A stretch of 21,614 nucleotides of DNA from an uncultured Collinsella sp. (GTDB taxonomy: Bacteria; Actinomycetota; Coriobacteriia; Coriobacteriales; Coriobacteriaceae): positions 1-21,614 of the forward strand of contig CABUWD010000018.1 in the NCBI GenBank assembly GCA_902495155.1. Reading direction: 5' to 3'. Below the pieces are notes generated by a model, which ran no database searches, had not been told where the DNA came from, and saw only the letters and a list, made by a program, of their open reading frames with translations. Made by a program: the position numbers and the translations under genes. Within the stretch, counting starts at the first letter, position 1. The number at the start of each line of letters is the position of its first letter. Positions 6,969 to 15,459 of the stretch are shown one piece after another.

Positions 6969-7895
6969 ATGAACAACATCGTACTTGCCGTTCTGCAGGG
7001 CGTGGTCGTCATGGCCGTCGCACCGTTCTTCTCCGGTCTCGGCCGCGTGATCCGCGCCAAGATGCACAACCGTCGCGGCCCCAGCATCATGCAGGACTAC
7101 CGCGACCTGGCCAAGCTCTTTGCGCGCCCCGAGTCCCAGAGCGAGGATGCGAGCTTTGCGCTGCGCATCATGCCGCCGCTGTTCTTCGCCGTCGCCTTTA
7201 TGCTCGCGATGGGTCTGCCGCTCTTTACGGCACAAAGCCCCATCCCGGTCTTTGGTGACGCCATCACCATCATGTACAGCCTGGCGCTCGCCCGCTTCTT
7301 CTTCGCCCTCTGCGGTGTGGATTCGTCCAACGCCTACGCTGGTATCGGCGGCGTCCGCGAGCTGCTCATGAGCGTGCTCATCGAGCCGTCCATGCTGCTG
7401 GCACTGTTTGCCGCCGCCCTGGCGTGCGGTTCCACCGACATCGCCACCATGGGTCAGCACATCATGACGGGCGCCATCGACGCGCCGGTCGCCGTGATCC
7501 TCGCCGGCATCGCCTTTGCGATTGCCTGCTACATGGAACTCGGCAAGTTGCCGTTTGATCAGGCCGAGGCCGAGCAGGAGCTTCAGGAAGGTCCGCTCGC
7601 CGAGCTTTCCGGCCCGTCGCTTGCGATGGCCAAGCTCGCCATGTCCATGAAGCAGGTCCTGGTTGTCGCCTGGTTCTGCGCGATCTTCGTCCCCTGGGGC
7701 GAGCCCGCGACCGTGGGCGCCGCCGCCGTTCTGGGCGCGGTCATCTTCCTGGTGAAGTGCCTGATCGACTTTGTCGTATGCGGCGTGATCGAGAACTCCT
7801 GCTCGCGCTCGCGTTTTAAGGTGCTTGGCAATCAGACCTGGGCCGTCGTGGGCATCGCCGTTCTGGCGTTTGTCTTCGTGGTCGTCGGCGTGTAG
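6969..7895 (+). CDS. hyfC: Hydrogenase-4 membrane subunit HyfC (NuoH-like)
   Basis: This 308-residue membrane protein is related to NuoH/HycD, the subunit that anchors the hydrogenase arm to the membrane arm. N-terminal F-F-S-G-L-G-R-V-I-R-A-K-M-H-N-R-R-G-P is the signature loop of the family. The acidic loop M-E-L-G-K-L-P-F-D-Q-A-E-A-E-Q-E-L, facing the cytoplasmic arm, is intact; in complex I it lies near the quinone cavity. About eight hydrophobic helices are evident. GGAGGGGAG lies just before the ATG, and the gene starts 12 bases after hyfB, within the same operon. Confidence 0.93.
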   Translation: MNNIVLAVLQGVVVMAVAPFFSGLGRVIRAKMHNRRGPSIMQDYRDLAKLFARPESQSEDASFALRIMPPLFFAVAFMLAMGLPLFTAQSPIPVFGDAITIMYSLALARFFFALCGVDSSNAYAGIGGVRELLMSVLIEPSMLLALFAAALACGSTDIATMGQHIMTGAIDAPVAVILAGIAFAIACYMELGKLPFDQAEAEQELQEGPLAELSGPSLAMAKLAMSMKQVLVVAWFCAIFVPWGEPATVGAAAVLGAVIFLVKCLIDFVVCGVIENSCSRSRFKVLGNQTWAVVGIAVLAFVFVVVGV

Positions 7896-7910
7896 GAGAA
7901 GGGAGAAACA

Positions 7911-9368
7911 ATGTCATTTGCAGTCAGTCTGTCCCTTCTCGGCTTGGTCGCTATCGCGGCCCCGATGGTGGCCTCGGTGCTCGTCGCCCTGTTCCCCCGT
8001 CCGTACGCCAAGTGGTTCAGCGTTTTGGGTGCCGCCGTCTCGACGGTCTGCACCATCGCCCTCGCCGCGAATTTCGCTGGCGCCGGCATGCCCGACACGC
8101 AGGTCCCCCTGATCTCGTTTGGGCAGACCCTCGTCATGGGATTCACCTTCGATCGCATGAGCACGCTGCTCGCGCCCGCCTTTGTGGGTATCGGCCTGCT
8201 TGTCGTGATCTATTCGATTCCCTATATGAGCGAGAATAACCGTGAGCATCCCGACGCACCGCGTCGTCGCTTCTACGCGTACCTCGCGACCTTCATCGGC
8301 GCCATGGCCGGCCTTGTGTACAGCTCGACCCTTTTGGGCCAGCTCGTGTTCTTTGAGATCACGGGTGCGTGCTCTTGGGGCCTCATTAGCTACTACATGT
8401 CGCCTACGGCCAAGAAGGCCGGCATGAAGGCCCTGATCATTACGCATATCGGTGCGCTCGGCCTGTATCTGGGCGCCGCTATCGTGTTTGCCCACACCGG
8501 TACCTTCGCCATCACCGCGATTGCCGGCCTCGACGCCAAGCTCAAGGCTATCGTCCTTTTGCTCGTGCTGTTTGCGGCCTGGGCCAAGTCCGCACAGGTT
8601 CCTATGTACATGTGGCTGCCTTCGGCCATGGAGGCGCCGACGCCTGTTTCGGCCTACCTGCATGGCGCCTCGATGGTCAAGGTCGGCGTGTGCGTGTTCG
8701 CACGCGCGCTCGTCTCTGCCGGCGAGATTCCCGAGATCGTGGGCTGGGTCGCCATTATCGACGCCATGGTCACCATGCTCTTTGGTTTCCTTATGTACCT
8801 GCCGCAAAAGGACATGAAGCGTCTGCTGGCCTTCTCCACGATCGCCCAGCTCTCCTATGTGTTCTTTGGTCTGGGCCTTTCGGTCTTTGGCAGCCAGCTG
8901 GCCTTTGATGGCGCCGTGTGCCACATCTTTAACCACGCTTTCGCCAAGACGCTGTTCTTCCTGATTGCCGGTTCGTTCTCCTTTACGCTCGGCACGCGTA
9001 TGCTGCCCAAGCTTCGCGGCATCGTAAAGAAGTACCCGATCTCGGGCGTGGGCTTTGGTGTCGCGGCGCTCGCCATTGCCGGCGTGCCGCCCATGAACAC
9101 GTTCTTCTCGAAGTTCCAGATCATCGCCGGCGGCTTTTCTGTGGGTGCCGGCAACGTCGCGATCCTGGTGCTCGTGTGCATCATGGTTGCCGAGACCGTC
9201 GCCACCTTTGCATGGTTCCTTAAGTGGATGGGCTATTGCCTGCCCGGCGAGCCGAGCGAAGAGGTCGCTGCGGGTGCCCCGCTTCCCCGCGCGATGGCGT
9301 TCGTGTTCATCGTGCTCATCATCATGGTCATCGTCAGCGGCCCGCTTTCGGCCAGCTGGATCGGTTAG
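7911..9368 (+). CDS. hyfD: Hydrogenase-4 membrane subunit HyfD (NuoM/N-like)
   Basis: This 485-residue membrane protein is the second antiporter-like subunit (E. coli HyfD is about 479). The core segment A-A-W-A-K-S-A-Q-V-P-M-Y-M-W-L-P carries K226. P-T-P-V-S-A-Y-L-H-G-A-S-M-V-K-V-G-V follows, then L-L-A-F-S-T-I-A-Q-L-S-Y and F-N-H-A-F-A-K-T-L-F-F. HyfD exists in Hyf-type but not in Hyc-type formate hydrogenlyase, so it marks the larger complex. GAGAAGGGAG precedes the ATG, 15 bases after the hyfC stop. Confidence 0.92.
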   Translation: MSFAVSLSLLGLVAIAAPMVASVLVALFPRPYAKWFSVLGAAVSTVCTIALAANFAGAGMPDTQVPLISFGQTLVMGFTFDRMSTLLAPAFVGIGLLVVIYSIPYMSENNREHPDAPRRRFYAYLATFIGAMAGLVYSSTLLGQLVFFEITGACSWGLISYYMSPTAKKAGMKALIITHIGALGLYLGAAIVFAHTGTFAITAIAGLDAKLKAIVLLLVLFAAWAKSAQVPMYMWLPSAMEAPTPVSAYLHGASMVKVGVCVFARALVSAGEIPEIVGWVAIIDAMVTMLFGFLMYLPQKDMKRLLAFSTIAQLSYVFFGLGLSVFGSQLAFDGAVCHIFNHAFAKTLFFLIAGSFSFTLGTRMLPKLRGIVKKYPISGVGFGVAALAIAGVPPMNTFFSKFQIIAGGFSVGAGNVAILVLVCIMVAETVATFAWFLKWMGYCLPGEPSEEVAAGAPLPRAMAFVFIVLIIMVIVSGPLSASWIG

Positions 9369-9381
9369 GAGGTAGAACGAC

Positions 9382-10035
9382 ATGGGTTATTCGATCGTCA
9401 ACATCCTTGGCGGCCTTCTGATCGTCACGTCCACCATGGTGGTCGTCTCCAAGAACATCAAACATGCCATCAACTGGTATGCGGTGCAGTCGCTGGTGCT
9501 CGTGGGGCTGCTCGCTACGCTCGGTGCCACCACCGGTGCGCAGGAGCTGCTTATGTGGGCTGGATCTGCCTTTATCACCAAGGTCGTCCTGGTTCCTTAT
9601 ATCCTCAACCGCGCATACAAGAAGATGGGCGAGCCGAGCGACGCATCGCTAAAGGCCGGCCTTAAGCCCGCGTGGGCCATCTGCATCATCGCCGTGGAGG
9701 TCGCGATCTGCTTTGCCGTCGTGACGCAGATCAGCCTGCCCACGGCCGAGGTCGCAACGCCTGCGCTCGCTATTAGCTTCGCTCACTTCTTTGTGGGCCT
9801 CACCTGCATCATCTCGCAGCGCAACATCATGAAGCAGATCTTTGGATACTGCCTTATGGAAAACGGCAGCCATGTGACGCTTGCGCTTTTGGCCCCCACC
9901 GCTCCCGAGATCATCGAGATCGGTATCGCCACCGACGCCATCTTTGCCGTCATCATCATGTCCATCGTCGTGCGTCGCATTTGGGACGACTCCCACTCGC
10001 TCGATGCGCGCGACCTGTCCGAGCTGAGGGGGTAG
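9382..10035 (+). CDS. hyfE: Hydrogenase-4 membrane subunit HyfE (NuoK-related)
   Basis: This 217-residue protein is close to E. coli HyfE (about 216). About seven hydrophobic helices are visible, with a cytoplasmic basic loop near N-R-A-Y-K-K-M. The pattern Y-C-L-M-E-N-G-S-H-V-T-L-A-L-L-A carries the membrane glutamate found in NuoK-like subunits, which is thought to take part in ion transfer. It has no counterpart in the Hyc complex. TTAGGAGGT precedes the start, and the next gene begins 3 bases after its stop. Confidence 0.9.
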   Translation: MGYSIVNILGGLLIVTSTMVVVSKNIKHAINWYAVQSLVLVGLLATLGATTGAQELLMWAGSAFITKVVLVPYILNRAYKKMGEPSDASLKAGLKPAWAICIIAVEVAICFAVVTQISLPTAEVATPALAISFAHFFVGLTCIISQRNIMKQIFGYCLMENGSHVTLALLAPTAPEIIEIGIATDAIFAVIIMSIVVRRIWDDSHSLDARDLSELRG

Positions 10036-10038
10036 TCC

Positions 10039-11598
10039 ATGGAAACGTTGATTCTCGCCCTGCTCGCGACTCCTTTGGTGTTCTCGCTCGTCATGGCGTT
10101 TTTGCCCAAGAACACGTCCTATAACGTGTTTGCCGGTCTCAACCTGGTCTCCGTCGCAGCCGTCCTGGTGCTGTCGATTGTGACGGCCGGTGACGTCCTT
10201 ATGAGCGGCGACACCGCGAGCGCTCTTGGCCTGTGGTTCCACCTCGATTCGCTGGGCGCCATCTTTGTGCTGCTCATCGGCTTTATCGGTTTTCTTACGG
10301 GGCTGTTCTCGCTGCCCTATGTAAAGGCCGATATCGAGGAGGGCTCCATGCCCGCCGAGCGCGCCAAGCAGTATTTTGCGCTGTTTAGCCTGTTTGTGTT
10401 CACCATGCTGCTCGCGTGCCTGTCCAACAACATGATCCTCACGTGGGCCGCCGTGGAGGCAACCACGCTTTCCACCGTGTTCCTCGTGGGTATTTACAAG
10501 AACAAGACGGCCCTCGAGGCTTCTTGGAAGTATGCGATGGTCTGCACCGCCGGCGTGGCCTTTGGCCTGTTCGGTACGCTGCTGATCTACGCCAACGCCG
10601 CCGACGTGATTCCCAATGCCCACGAGGCCGCATTCCTGTCGTGCGTGCTGCCGTACGCCGACCAGTTCGACCCGACGCTCATGCGCCTCGCCTTTGCGTT
10701 TATCGTGATCGGCTTTGGCACCAAGGCCGGCCTGTTCCCCATGCACACTTGGCTGCCCGATGCCCACTCCCAGGCCCCGAGCCCCGTCTCGGCCCTGCTC
10801 TCGGGTGTTCTGCTTAAGTGCGCCATGCTTGTGATCATGCGCTTCTACGGCTTTACCATCCAGGCCGTGGGCGCCGATTATCCGCAACTTCTGCTGCTGA
10901 TCGTCGGCACGCTGTCCATCTTGGTGGCGGCGCTTTCGATGTTTCGCCAGGACGACCTCAAACGTCGCTTTGCGTACTCGTCTGTGGAGAACGTGGGCGT
11001 TATCGCCCTGTGCCTGGGTATCGGTGGCCCGTTGGGTATCGCCGCGGCCCTGCTGCACTGCGTGTTCCACGGCTTTACCAAGACGCTTGCTTTCTGCGTG
11101 TCCGGCAACATCCAGCACGCCTTTGGCACGCGTAGCCTGGCCAAGATCCAGGGCGTCGTCGAGGTTGCACCCGCAACCGCCGCGCTCGCCATTCTGGCGC
11201 TGCTCGGCCTTGCCGCCTTCCCGCCCTTTGGCATGTTCATCTCCGAGTTCCTGACTTTTGTCGCCGGTGTTACCGCCGGTCCCATGTGGCTGGTCGTCGT
11301 GGTCGCCCTCGGTCTTACCGTGGCCATCTCCGCGCTCACCCGTATCGCACTCAAGTCGGTATTCGGCCATGCGCCCCAGGGCATGGGCAAGCATGAGGCC
11401 CCGGCACTCATGCTTATCCCCGAAATCATCCTGGCCGTCATGATCTTGTGGTTTGGCATCGCCACCCCGCTGCCTCTCGTGCACGGTGTGGAGACCGCGA
11501 CCGGCATTGTGCTCGAGCAGAGCACCGAGGAACTTCACGCGACGCCGATGTACCGCGCTGTGTTCGGTACCGAGACCGCTCAGAGCGAGGTGGAGTAA
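10039..11598 (+). CDS. hyfF: Hydrogenase-4 membrane subunit HyfF (NuoL/M-like)
   Basis: This 519-residue protein is the third antiporter-like subunit (E. coli HyfF is about 526). The core segment I-G-F-G-T-K-A-G-L-F-P-M-H-T-W-L-P-D-A-H contains K229; A-P-S-P-V-S-A-L-L-S-G-V-L-L-K, Y-S-S-V-E-N-V-G-V and F-H-G-F-T-K-T-L-A-F follow. As with HyfD, its presence separates a Hyf-type from a Hyc-type complex and gives the membrane arm three potential ion channels with HyfB. GAGGGGG lies just before the ATG, and hyfG begins 3 bases after the stop. Confidence 0.92.
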   Translation: METLILALLATPLVFSLVMAFLPKNTSYNVFAGLNLVSVAAVLVLSIVTAGDVLMSGDTASALGLWFHLDSLGAIFVLLIGFIGFLTGLFSLPYVKADIEEGSMPAERAKQYFALFSLFVFTMLLACLSNNMILTWAAVEATTLSTVFLVGIYKNKTALEASWKYAMVCTAGVAFGLFGTLLIYANAADVIPNAHEAAFLSCVLPYADQFDPTLMRLAFAFIVIGFGTKAGLFPMHTWLPDAHSQAPSPVSALLSGVLLKCAMLVIMRFYGFTIQAVGADYPQLLLLIVGTLSILVAALSMFRQDDLKRRFAYSSVENVGVIALCLGIGGPLGIAAALLHCVFHGFTKTLAFCVSGNIQHAFGTRSLAKIQGVVEVAPATAALAILALLGLAAFPPFGMFISEFLTFVAGVTAGPMWLVVVVALGLTVAISALTRIALKSVFGHAPQGMGKHEAPALMLIPEIILAVMILWFGIATPLPLVHGVETATGIVLEQSTEELHATPMYRAVFGTETAQSEVE

Positions 11599-11601
11599 CG
11601 A

Positions 11602-13374
11602 ATGATTGAAACTGAGAACAAGGTGTATGCCCGTCGCTGCGAGAGCCATGTCGAGGCCCTGCGCCGCGCCGTTCCGGGCTGCATCGAGAAGGTCGAATGG
11701 CAGTGCGAGGACCAGCTGACGATTACTGTCAAGCAGGACAAGCTGCCCGAGGCCGTCCACTACCTGTATTACGAGCGCTACGGCTGGATTCCCGTAATCA
11801 TCGGCAACGATGAGCGCAGCCTGTGCGGCCGCTACGCCGTGTACTACGTCATCTCCATGGAGGGGGAGGATCCCGGCTGGGTGACCGTGCGTACCGAGGT
11901 CGATCCCGCCAAGATGACGTTCCCGACCGTGACGCCGTTCGTCCCCGCCTGCGTGTGGGGCGAGCGCGAGCTGCGCGACATGTTCGGCCTGATCCCCGAG
12001 GGTCTGCCCGATCGTCGCCGCCTAGTGCTGCCCGACGATTGGCCCAGCGGCCTGTATCCGCTGCGTAAGGACTCCATGGACTACCGCTTCCGTCCCGCTC
12101 CCGCGAGCGACATGGAAAACTACGAGTTCTTGGCCGATACCAAGGGCAAGGAGACCACGCTCGTCCCCATGGGCCCGCTGCACATTACCTCCGACGAGCC
12201 CGGCCACTTCCGCCTGTTCGTCGAGGGCGAGACGATCGTCGACGCCGACTACCGTCTGTTCTACGTGCACCGCGGCATGGAGAAGGTCGCCGAGACGCGT
12301 CTGAACTATGACGCCGTGACGTTCCTCGCCGACCGCATCTGCGGCATCTGCGGCTGCGCCCACTCGGTGGCCTATGCCGAGGCCGTCGAGCGCGCCCAGG
12401 GCATCCATGTCCCGCCGCGCGCCCAGTACATCCGCGCCATCATGCTCGAGGTCGAGCGCCTGCACTCGCATCTGCTCAACATTGGCCTGGCGTCGCACTA
12501 CACGGGCTTCGACTCCGGCTTCCAACAGTTCTTCCGCGTCCGCGAGAAGTCTATGGATCTGGCCGAGAAGCTCTCCGGTCACCGCAAGACCTACGGCCTC
12601 AACGTGATCGGCGGCGTGCGTCGCGACATTTTGGCCGAGCAGAAGCTCTCCACGCTCACGACCATCCACCAGCTGCGCTCCGAGGTTCAAGAGCTCGTCG
12701 ACGTGCTGCTCTCCACGCCCAACTTCATTGAGCGTACGAGCGGCATCGGCATCTTGGACCGCAAGATCGCACGTGACTTCTCGCCGGTCGGCCCGCTCAT
12801 GCGTGGCTCGGGCTATGCCCGCGACGTGCGCTTTGACCATCCCTTCGACGGCTACGCCGATCCGGACGTCCAAAAGATGCACGCCGCCACGGCCGACACC
12901 TGCGATGCCTTCGGCCGTACCGCCGTTCGCATCCAGGAGGTCTACGATTCGATCGACATGATCGAGACCATGCTCGAGAACTGCCCGTCGGGCCCCATCC
13001 TCACCACGGATTGGGAGTACACCCCGCACAAGTACGCCATTGGCGCCACCGAGGCGCCGCGCGGCGAGGACGTGCACTGGGCCATGCTCGGCAATAACCA
13101 GAAGTGCTACCGCTGGCGCGCCAAGGCCGCCACGTACAGCAACTGGCCGGTCCTGCGCTACATGTTCCGCGGCAACACCGTGGGCGACGCGGCGCTGATC
13201 GTCGGTTCGCTCGACCCGTGCTACTCCTGCACCGATCGCGTGACGGTGACCGATGTCGCCGCCAAGCGCGACCACGTGCTCGACAAGGAGCAGTTCGAGA
13301 ACGTCTGGCGCGACAAGTCGCCGCTTGCGGGCGAGGGCACCATAGCCGCTCCGCTCGATGAGGAGGCGCTCTAA
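11602..13374 (+). CDS. hyfG: Hydrogenase-4 large subunit HyfG (NuoC-NuoD fusion, NiFe site)
   Basis: This 590-residue catalytic subunit makes H2 from protons at a NiFe(CN)2CO centre. Residues 1 to about 175 form a NuoC-like domain (E-R-E-L-R-D-M-F-G-L, then L-P-D-D-W-P) and the rest a NuoD-like hydrogenase domain. Nickel ligands are in R-I-C-G-I-C-G-C-A-H-S (C247 and C250) and D-P-C-Y-S-C-T-D-R (C540 and C543). Beyond R546 there are 44 residues (V-T-V-T-D-V and onward). In HycE the protease HycI cuts after the equivalent arginine once nickel is bound, so this should be a removable tail, and an hycI homologue is four genes on. E. coli HyfG is about 555 residues. The start follows a GGTGGAG site. 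Confidence 0.95.
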   Translation: MIETENKVYARRCESHVEALRRAVPGCIEKVEWQCEDQLTITVKQDKLPEAVHYLYYERYGWIPVIIGNDERSLCGRYAVYYVISMEGEDPGWVTVRTEVDPAKMTFPTVTPFVPACVWGERELRDMFGLIPEGLPDRRRLVLPDDWPSGLYPLRKDSMDYRFRPAPASDMENYEFLADTKGKETTLVPMGPLHITSDEPGHFRLFVEGETIVDADYRLFYVHRGMEKVAETRLNYDAVTFLADRICGICGCAHSVAYAEAVERAQGIHVPPRAQYIRAIMLEVERLHSHLLNIGLASHYTGFDSGFQQFFRVREKSMDLAEKLSGHRKTYGLNVIGGVRRDILAEQKLSTLTTIHQLRSEVQELVDVLLSTPNFIERTSGIGILDRKIARDFSPVGPLMRGSGYARDVRFDHPFDGYADPDVQKMHAATADTCDAFGRTAVRIQEVYDSIDMIETMLENCPSGPILTTDWEYTPHKYAIGATEAPRGEDVHWAMLGNNQKCYRWRAKAATYSNWPVLRYMFRGNTVGDAALIVGSLDPCYSCTDRVTVTDVAAKRDHVLDKEQFENVWRDKSPLAGEGTIAAPLDEEAL

Positions 13375-13375
13375 T

Positions 13376-14092
13376 ATGCTGAAGCTTTGGAAGGTTAACG
13401 CCAAGGCCGGCGACGCGACGGTCAAGTACCCGTTTGCGCCGTTCCCCACTAACAAGGACATGCGCGGCAAGCCCGAGCACAATGCCGAGCTCTGCATCGC
13501 CTGTGGTGCCTGCGGCGTGGCGTGCCCGGCCGATGCCATTCGCATGGACACCGACCTTGCGGCCGATACCATCACCTGGTCGATCGACTACGGTCGCTGC
13601 ATCTTTTGCGGCCGCTGCGAGGAAGCCTGCCCCATGGAGGCCATCAAGCTCACCGAGGAGTTTGAGCTGGCCGTCATGAGCAAGGACGACCTCACCAGCA
13701 AGAGCGTCTATACGCTCGAGCACTGCTCGCGCTGCGGCAAGCCGTTCGCCCCGCACAAGGAGATCGACTACGCCAAGCGCCTGCTGCAAAAGGCCGGCGG
13801 CATGGAGGCCGAGCAGGCCGCCCGTACCGTCGGTATGTGCCAGGAGTGCAAGCGCGAGCTCGACGCCCTGCGCGCCGCCTCGGCCGTAAAGACCGGCAAC
13901 GCTGCCGGCATGGCTGCCAACGAGACGCTTGCGTCCGGCGAGCCCCAGGGCCCCGGCATGGAGTATCTGGGCGGCCACGGCGTGAACCCGGAGTATATCG
14001 ACCGCGAGCTTAACCCCGATGCGCCCGAGATTCCCGCCGGTCCGGCGCCGGTCGAGGGCATCATCATGGATTTTGAAACGAAGGAGGAGTAA
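13376..14092 (+). CDS. hyfH: Hydrogenase-4 ferredoxin subunit HyfH (NuoI-like) with extra C-terminal region
   Basis: This 238-residue subunit should carry two [4Fe-4S] clusters between HyfA and HyfI. Ligands are C40, C43, C46, C50 and C75, C78, C81, C85. A further C117-S-R-C120 and C155-Q-E-C158 look like a zinc or extra metal site, as in HycF-type proteins. E. coli HyfH is about 181 residues, so roughly 55 extra, proline-, glycine- and acid-rich residues follow here. The ATG at 13376 has AGGAGG at 13361-13366, 9 bases upstream; an earlier ATG at 13358 lies inside hyfG and before that site. It begins 2 bases after the hyfG stop codon. Confidence 0.9.
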   Translation: MLKLWKVNAKAGDATVKYPFAPFPTNKDMRGKPEHNAELCIACGACGVACPADAIRMDTDLAADTITWSIDYGRCIFCGRCEEACPMEAIKLTEEFELAVMSKDDLTSKSVYTLEHCSRCGKPFAPHKEIDYAKRLLQKAGGMEAEQAARTVGMCQECKRELDALRAASAVKTGNAAGMAANETLASGEPQGPGMEYLGGHGVNPEYIDRELNPDAPEIPAGPAPVEGIIMDFETKEE

Positions 14093-14094
14093 CC

Positions 14095-14877
14095 ATGGCC
14101 GAACCCACGCTTTTGCCCGAGCGGCTTCAGTACCGCCCGACCAAGATCGAGCTCGACGAGAGCATCGAGAAGGCCAAGGCGACCCTTCTTAAGAAGATCA
14201 AGCGCTCGGTGTATGTCTACCGTGTTGACTGCGGCGGCTGCAACGGCTGCGAGATCGAGATCTTCGGTTCCATCACGCCCGTCTTCGACGTCGAGCGCTT
14301 TGGCATCAAGGTCGTGCCCTCGCCTCGTCACGCCGACGTGCTGCTGTACACCGGTGCCGTGTCGCGTGCCATGCGCATGCCGGCCCTGCGCGCCTTTGAG
14401 GCCGCACCCGATCCCAAGATCGTGGTGTCCTATGGCGCGTGCGGCTGCACCGGTGGCATCTTCTACGACAACTACTGCGTCTGGGGCGGCACGGATAAGA
14501 TTTTGCCGGTCGATGTCTACATCCCCGGCTGCCCGCCCAGCCCCGCGCAGACCGTCTACGGCTTTGCCATGGCGCTCGGTCTGCTGGACCAAAAGCTCCA
14601 TGCCGAGACCACGGTGGAGGCCGCCGGCGAGCAGGCCGATATCCTGCACCCCGGCGTGCCGTACAAGCTGCGCGTTGCCATCGAGCGCGAGGCTCGCGCC
14701 ATGAGCGGCTACCGTTACGGCCGCGACCTGGCCAACGAGTTTATGGACACGCTCGAGGGCGCGCCCAAGGGCGATATCCGCGGTGCCATGGCGCTGCTCA
14801 TCGACAAGCAGGACGATCCGCGCCGCGTTGAGGTCTACTCGGCGCTGCAGGATCTGGTGCTGGCCGGAGGTCGCTAG
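14095..14877 (+). CDS. hyfI: Hydrogenase-4 small subunit HyfI (NuoB-like)
   Basis: This 260-residue subunit should hold the cluster nearest the NiFe site and pass electrons to HyfG. The motif V-D-C-G-G-C-N-G-C-E-I-E-I has C46, C49 and C52; downstream cysteines lie in Y-G-A-C-G-C-T-G-G-I-F and I-P-G-C-P-P-S-P, as in HycG and NuoB. Length is close to E. coli HyfI (about 252). No Tat signal or membrane helix is seen, as expected for a cytoplasmic group 4 hydrogenase. AAGGAGGAG precedes the ATG, and the next gene starts directly after its TAG. Confidence 0.93.
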   Translation: MAEPTLLPERLQYRPTKIELDESIEKAKATLLKKIKRSVYVYRVDCGGCNGCEIEIFGSITPVFDVERFGIKVVPSPRHADVLLYTGAVSRAMRMPALRAFEAAPDPKIVVSYGACGCTGGIFYDNYCVWGGTDKILPVDVYIPGCPPSPAQTVYGFAMALGLLDQKLHAETTVEAAGEQADILHPGVPYKLRVAIEREARAMSGYRYGRDLANEFMDTLEGAPKGDIRGAMALLIDKQDDPRRVEVYSALQDLVLAGGR

Positions 14878-15459
14878 ATGGAGCTCACGGACCGCTCTGG
14901 TTACTTTGCGGGCCCCGGCATGCTCGGCGGCTCCTTTGGCGATGCCTCGCGCGCAAGCGACGAGGCTGCCGAGGGCGTCGCCGACCCCTGCCTGGGCCAT
15001 GCGCCCGACCAGGTGGTCTTCTATGAGCTGACGCGTAAGTTTGTGGAGACCGAGGAAGACGTTCCCCAGGAGGCCTGCGACGTGCTGTACTACACGCTCG
15101 CCGTGGGCCACCACACCGGCGTGCTCGATTGCTTTGAGCCGCGCCTGTCGGTGCCGGTGGATGTGTTCTATTCGCTCGTCGACGCGCTGCCGGAGGGGGA
15201 GGCCAAAACCAAGTTCGAGGCCATCCGCTCCTTTGGCGAGTGCCAGCTCGACAAGGCGGCGGTGCCGTCGCTGCTCGAGGCCTGCGATGCGCAGCTCGGC
15301 GAGCGCGGTTTTCGCGGATCTGCCAAGGCCGGCATCTCGGTGTTCGACGACGATTTTGGCCTGCATGCCCAGCAGGTCGCGTTTCTGATGAAGTTTCGCG
15401 ATCTGGTGGAGCGCGTGCGCGATGTGTCGGGTGTGTATCTGACGGGAAGGTTGCAGTAA
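14878..15459 (+). CDS. hyfJ: HycH/HyfJ-family hydrogenase maturation protein
   Basis: This 193-residue protein has residues V46-V-F-Y-E-L-T-R-K-F onward matching HycH/HyfJ, including Y-Y-T-L-A-V-G-H-H-T-G-V-L-D-C-F-E. In E. coli HycH is needed for maturation of the FHL hydrogenase large subunit; its exact reaction is not settled. HycH is about 136 residues, so here there are about 45 extra N-terminal residues rich in Gly, Ala and Asp. The start is well supported: the ATG follows the hyfI stop with no gap, CCGGAGG lies 6-7 bases upstream, and no internal Met is available close to the conserved part. Confidence 0.82.
   Translation: MELTDRSGYFAGPGMLGGSFGDASRASDEAAEGVADPCLGHAPDQVVFYELTRKFVETEEDVPQEACDVLYYTLAVGHHTGVLDCFEPRLSVPVDVFYSLVDALPEGEAKTKFEAIRSFGECQLDKAAVPSLLEACDAQLGERGFRGSAKAGISVFDDDFGLHAQQVAFLMKFRDLVERVRDVSGVYLTGRLQ

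Noticed and set aside
5046..7460. Long minus-strand open frame of about 800 codons opposite hyfB and hyfC
   Set aside because: It is rich in His, Gly, Asp, Glu and Arg with no recognisable domain. It is the mirror of biased codons in hydrophobic membrane genes.
7914..9383. Minus-strand open frame covering almost exactly hyfD
   Set aside because: A shadow of hyfD, made by its codon bias; no family motif or conserved fold is visible.
9649..11760. Long minus-strand open frame of about 700 codons opposite hyfE, hyfF and the start of hyfG
   Set aside because: It has the same low-complexity, charged composition and crosses several real genes with clear homology on the other strand.
15240..15458. 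Earlier in-frame start for the HycI-like protease at 15240
   Set aside because: It would overlap hyfJ by over 200 bases; the family begins near the ATG at 15459, which is coupled to the hyfJ stop.
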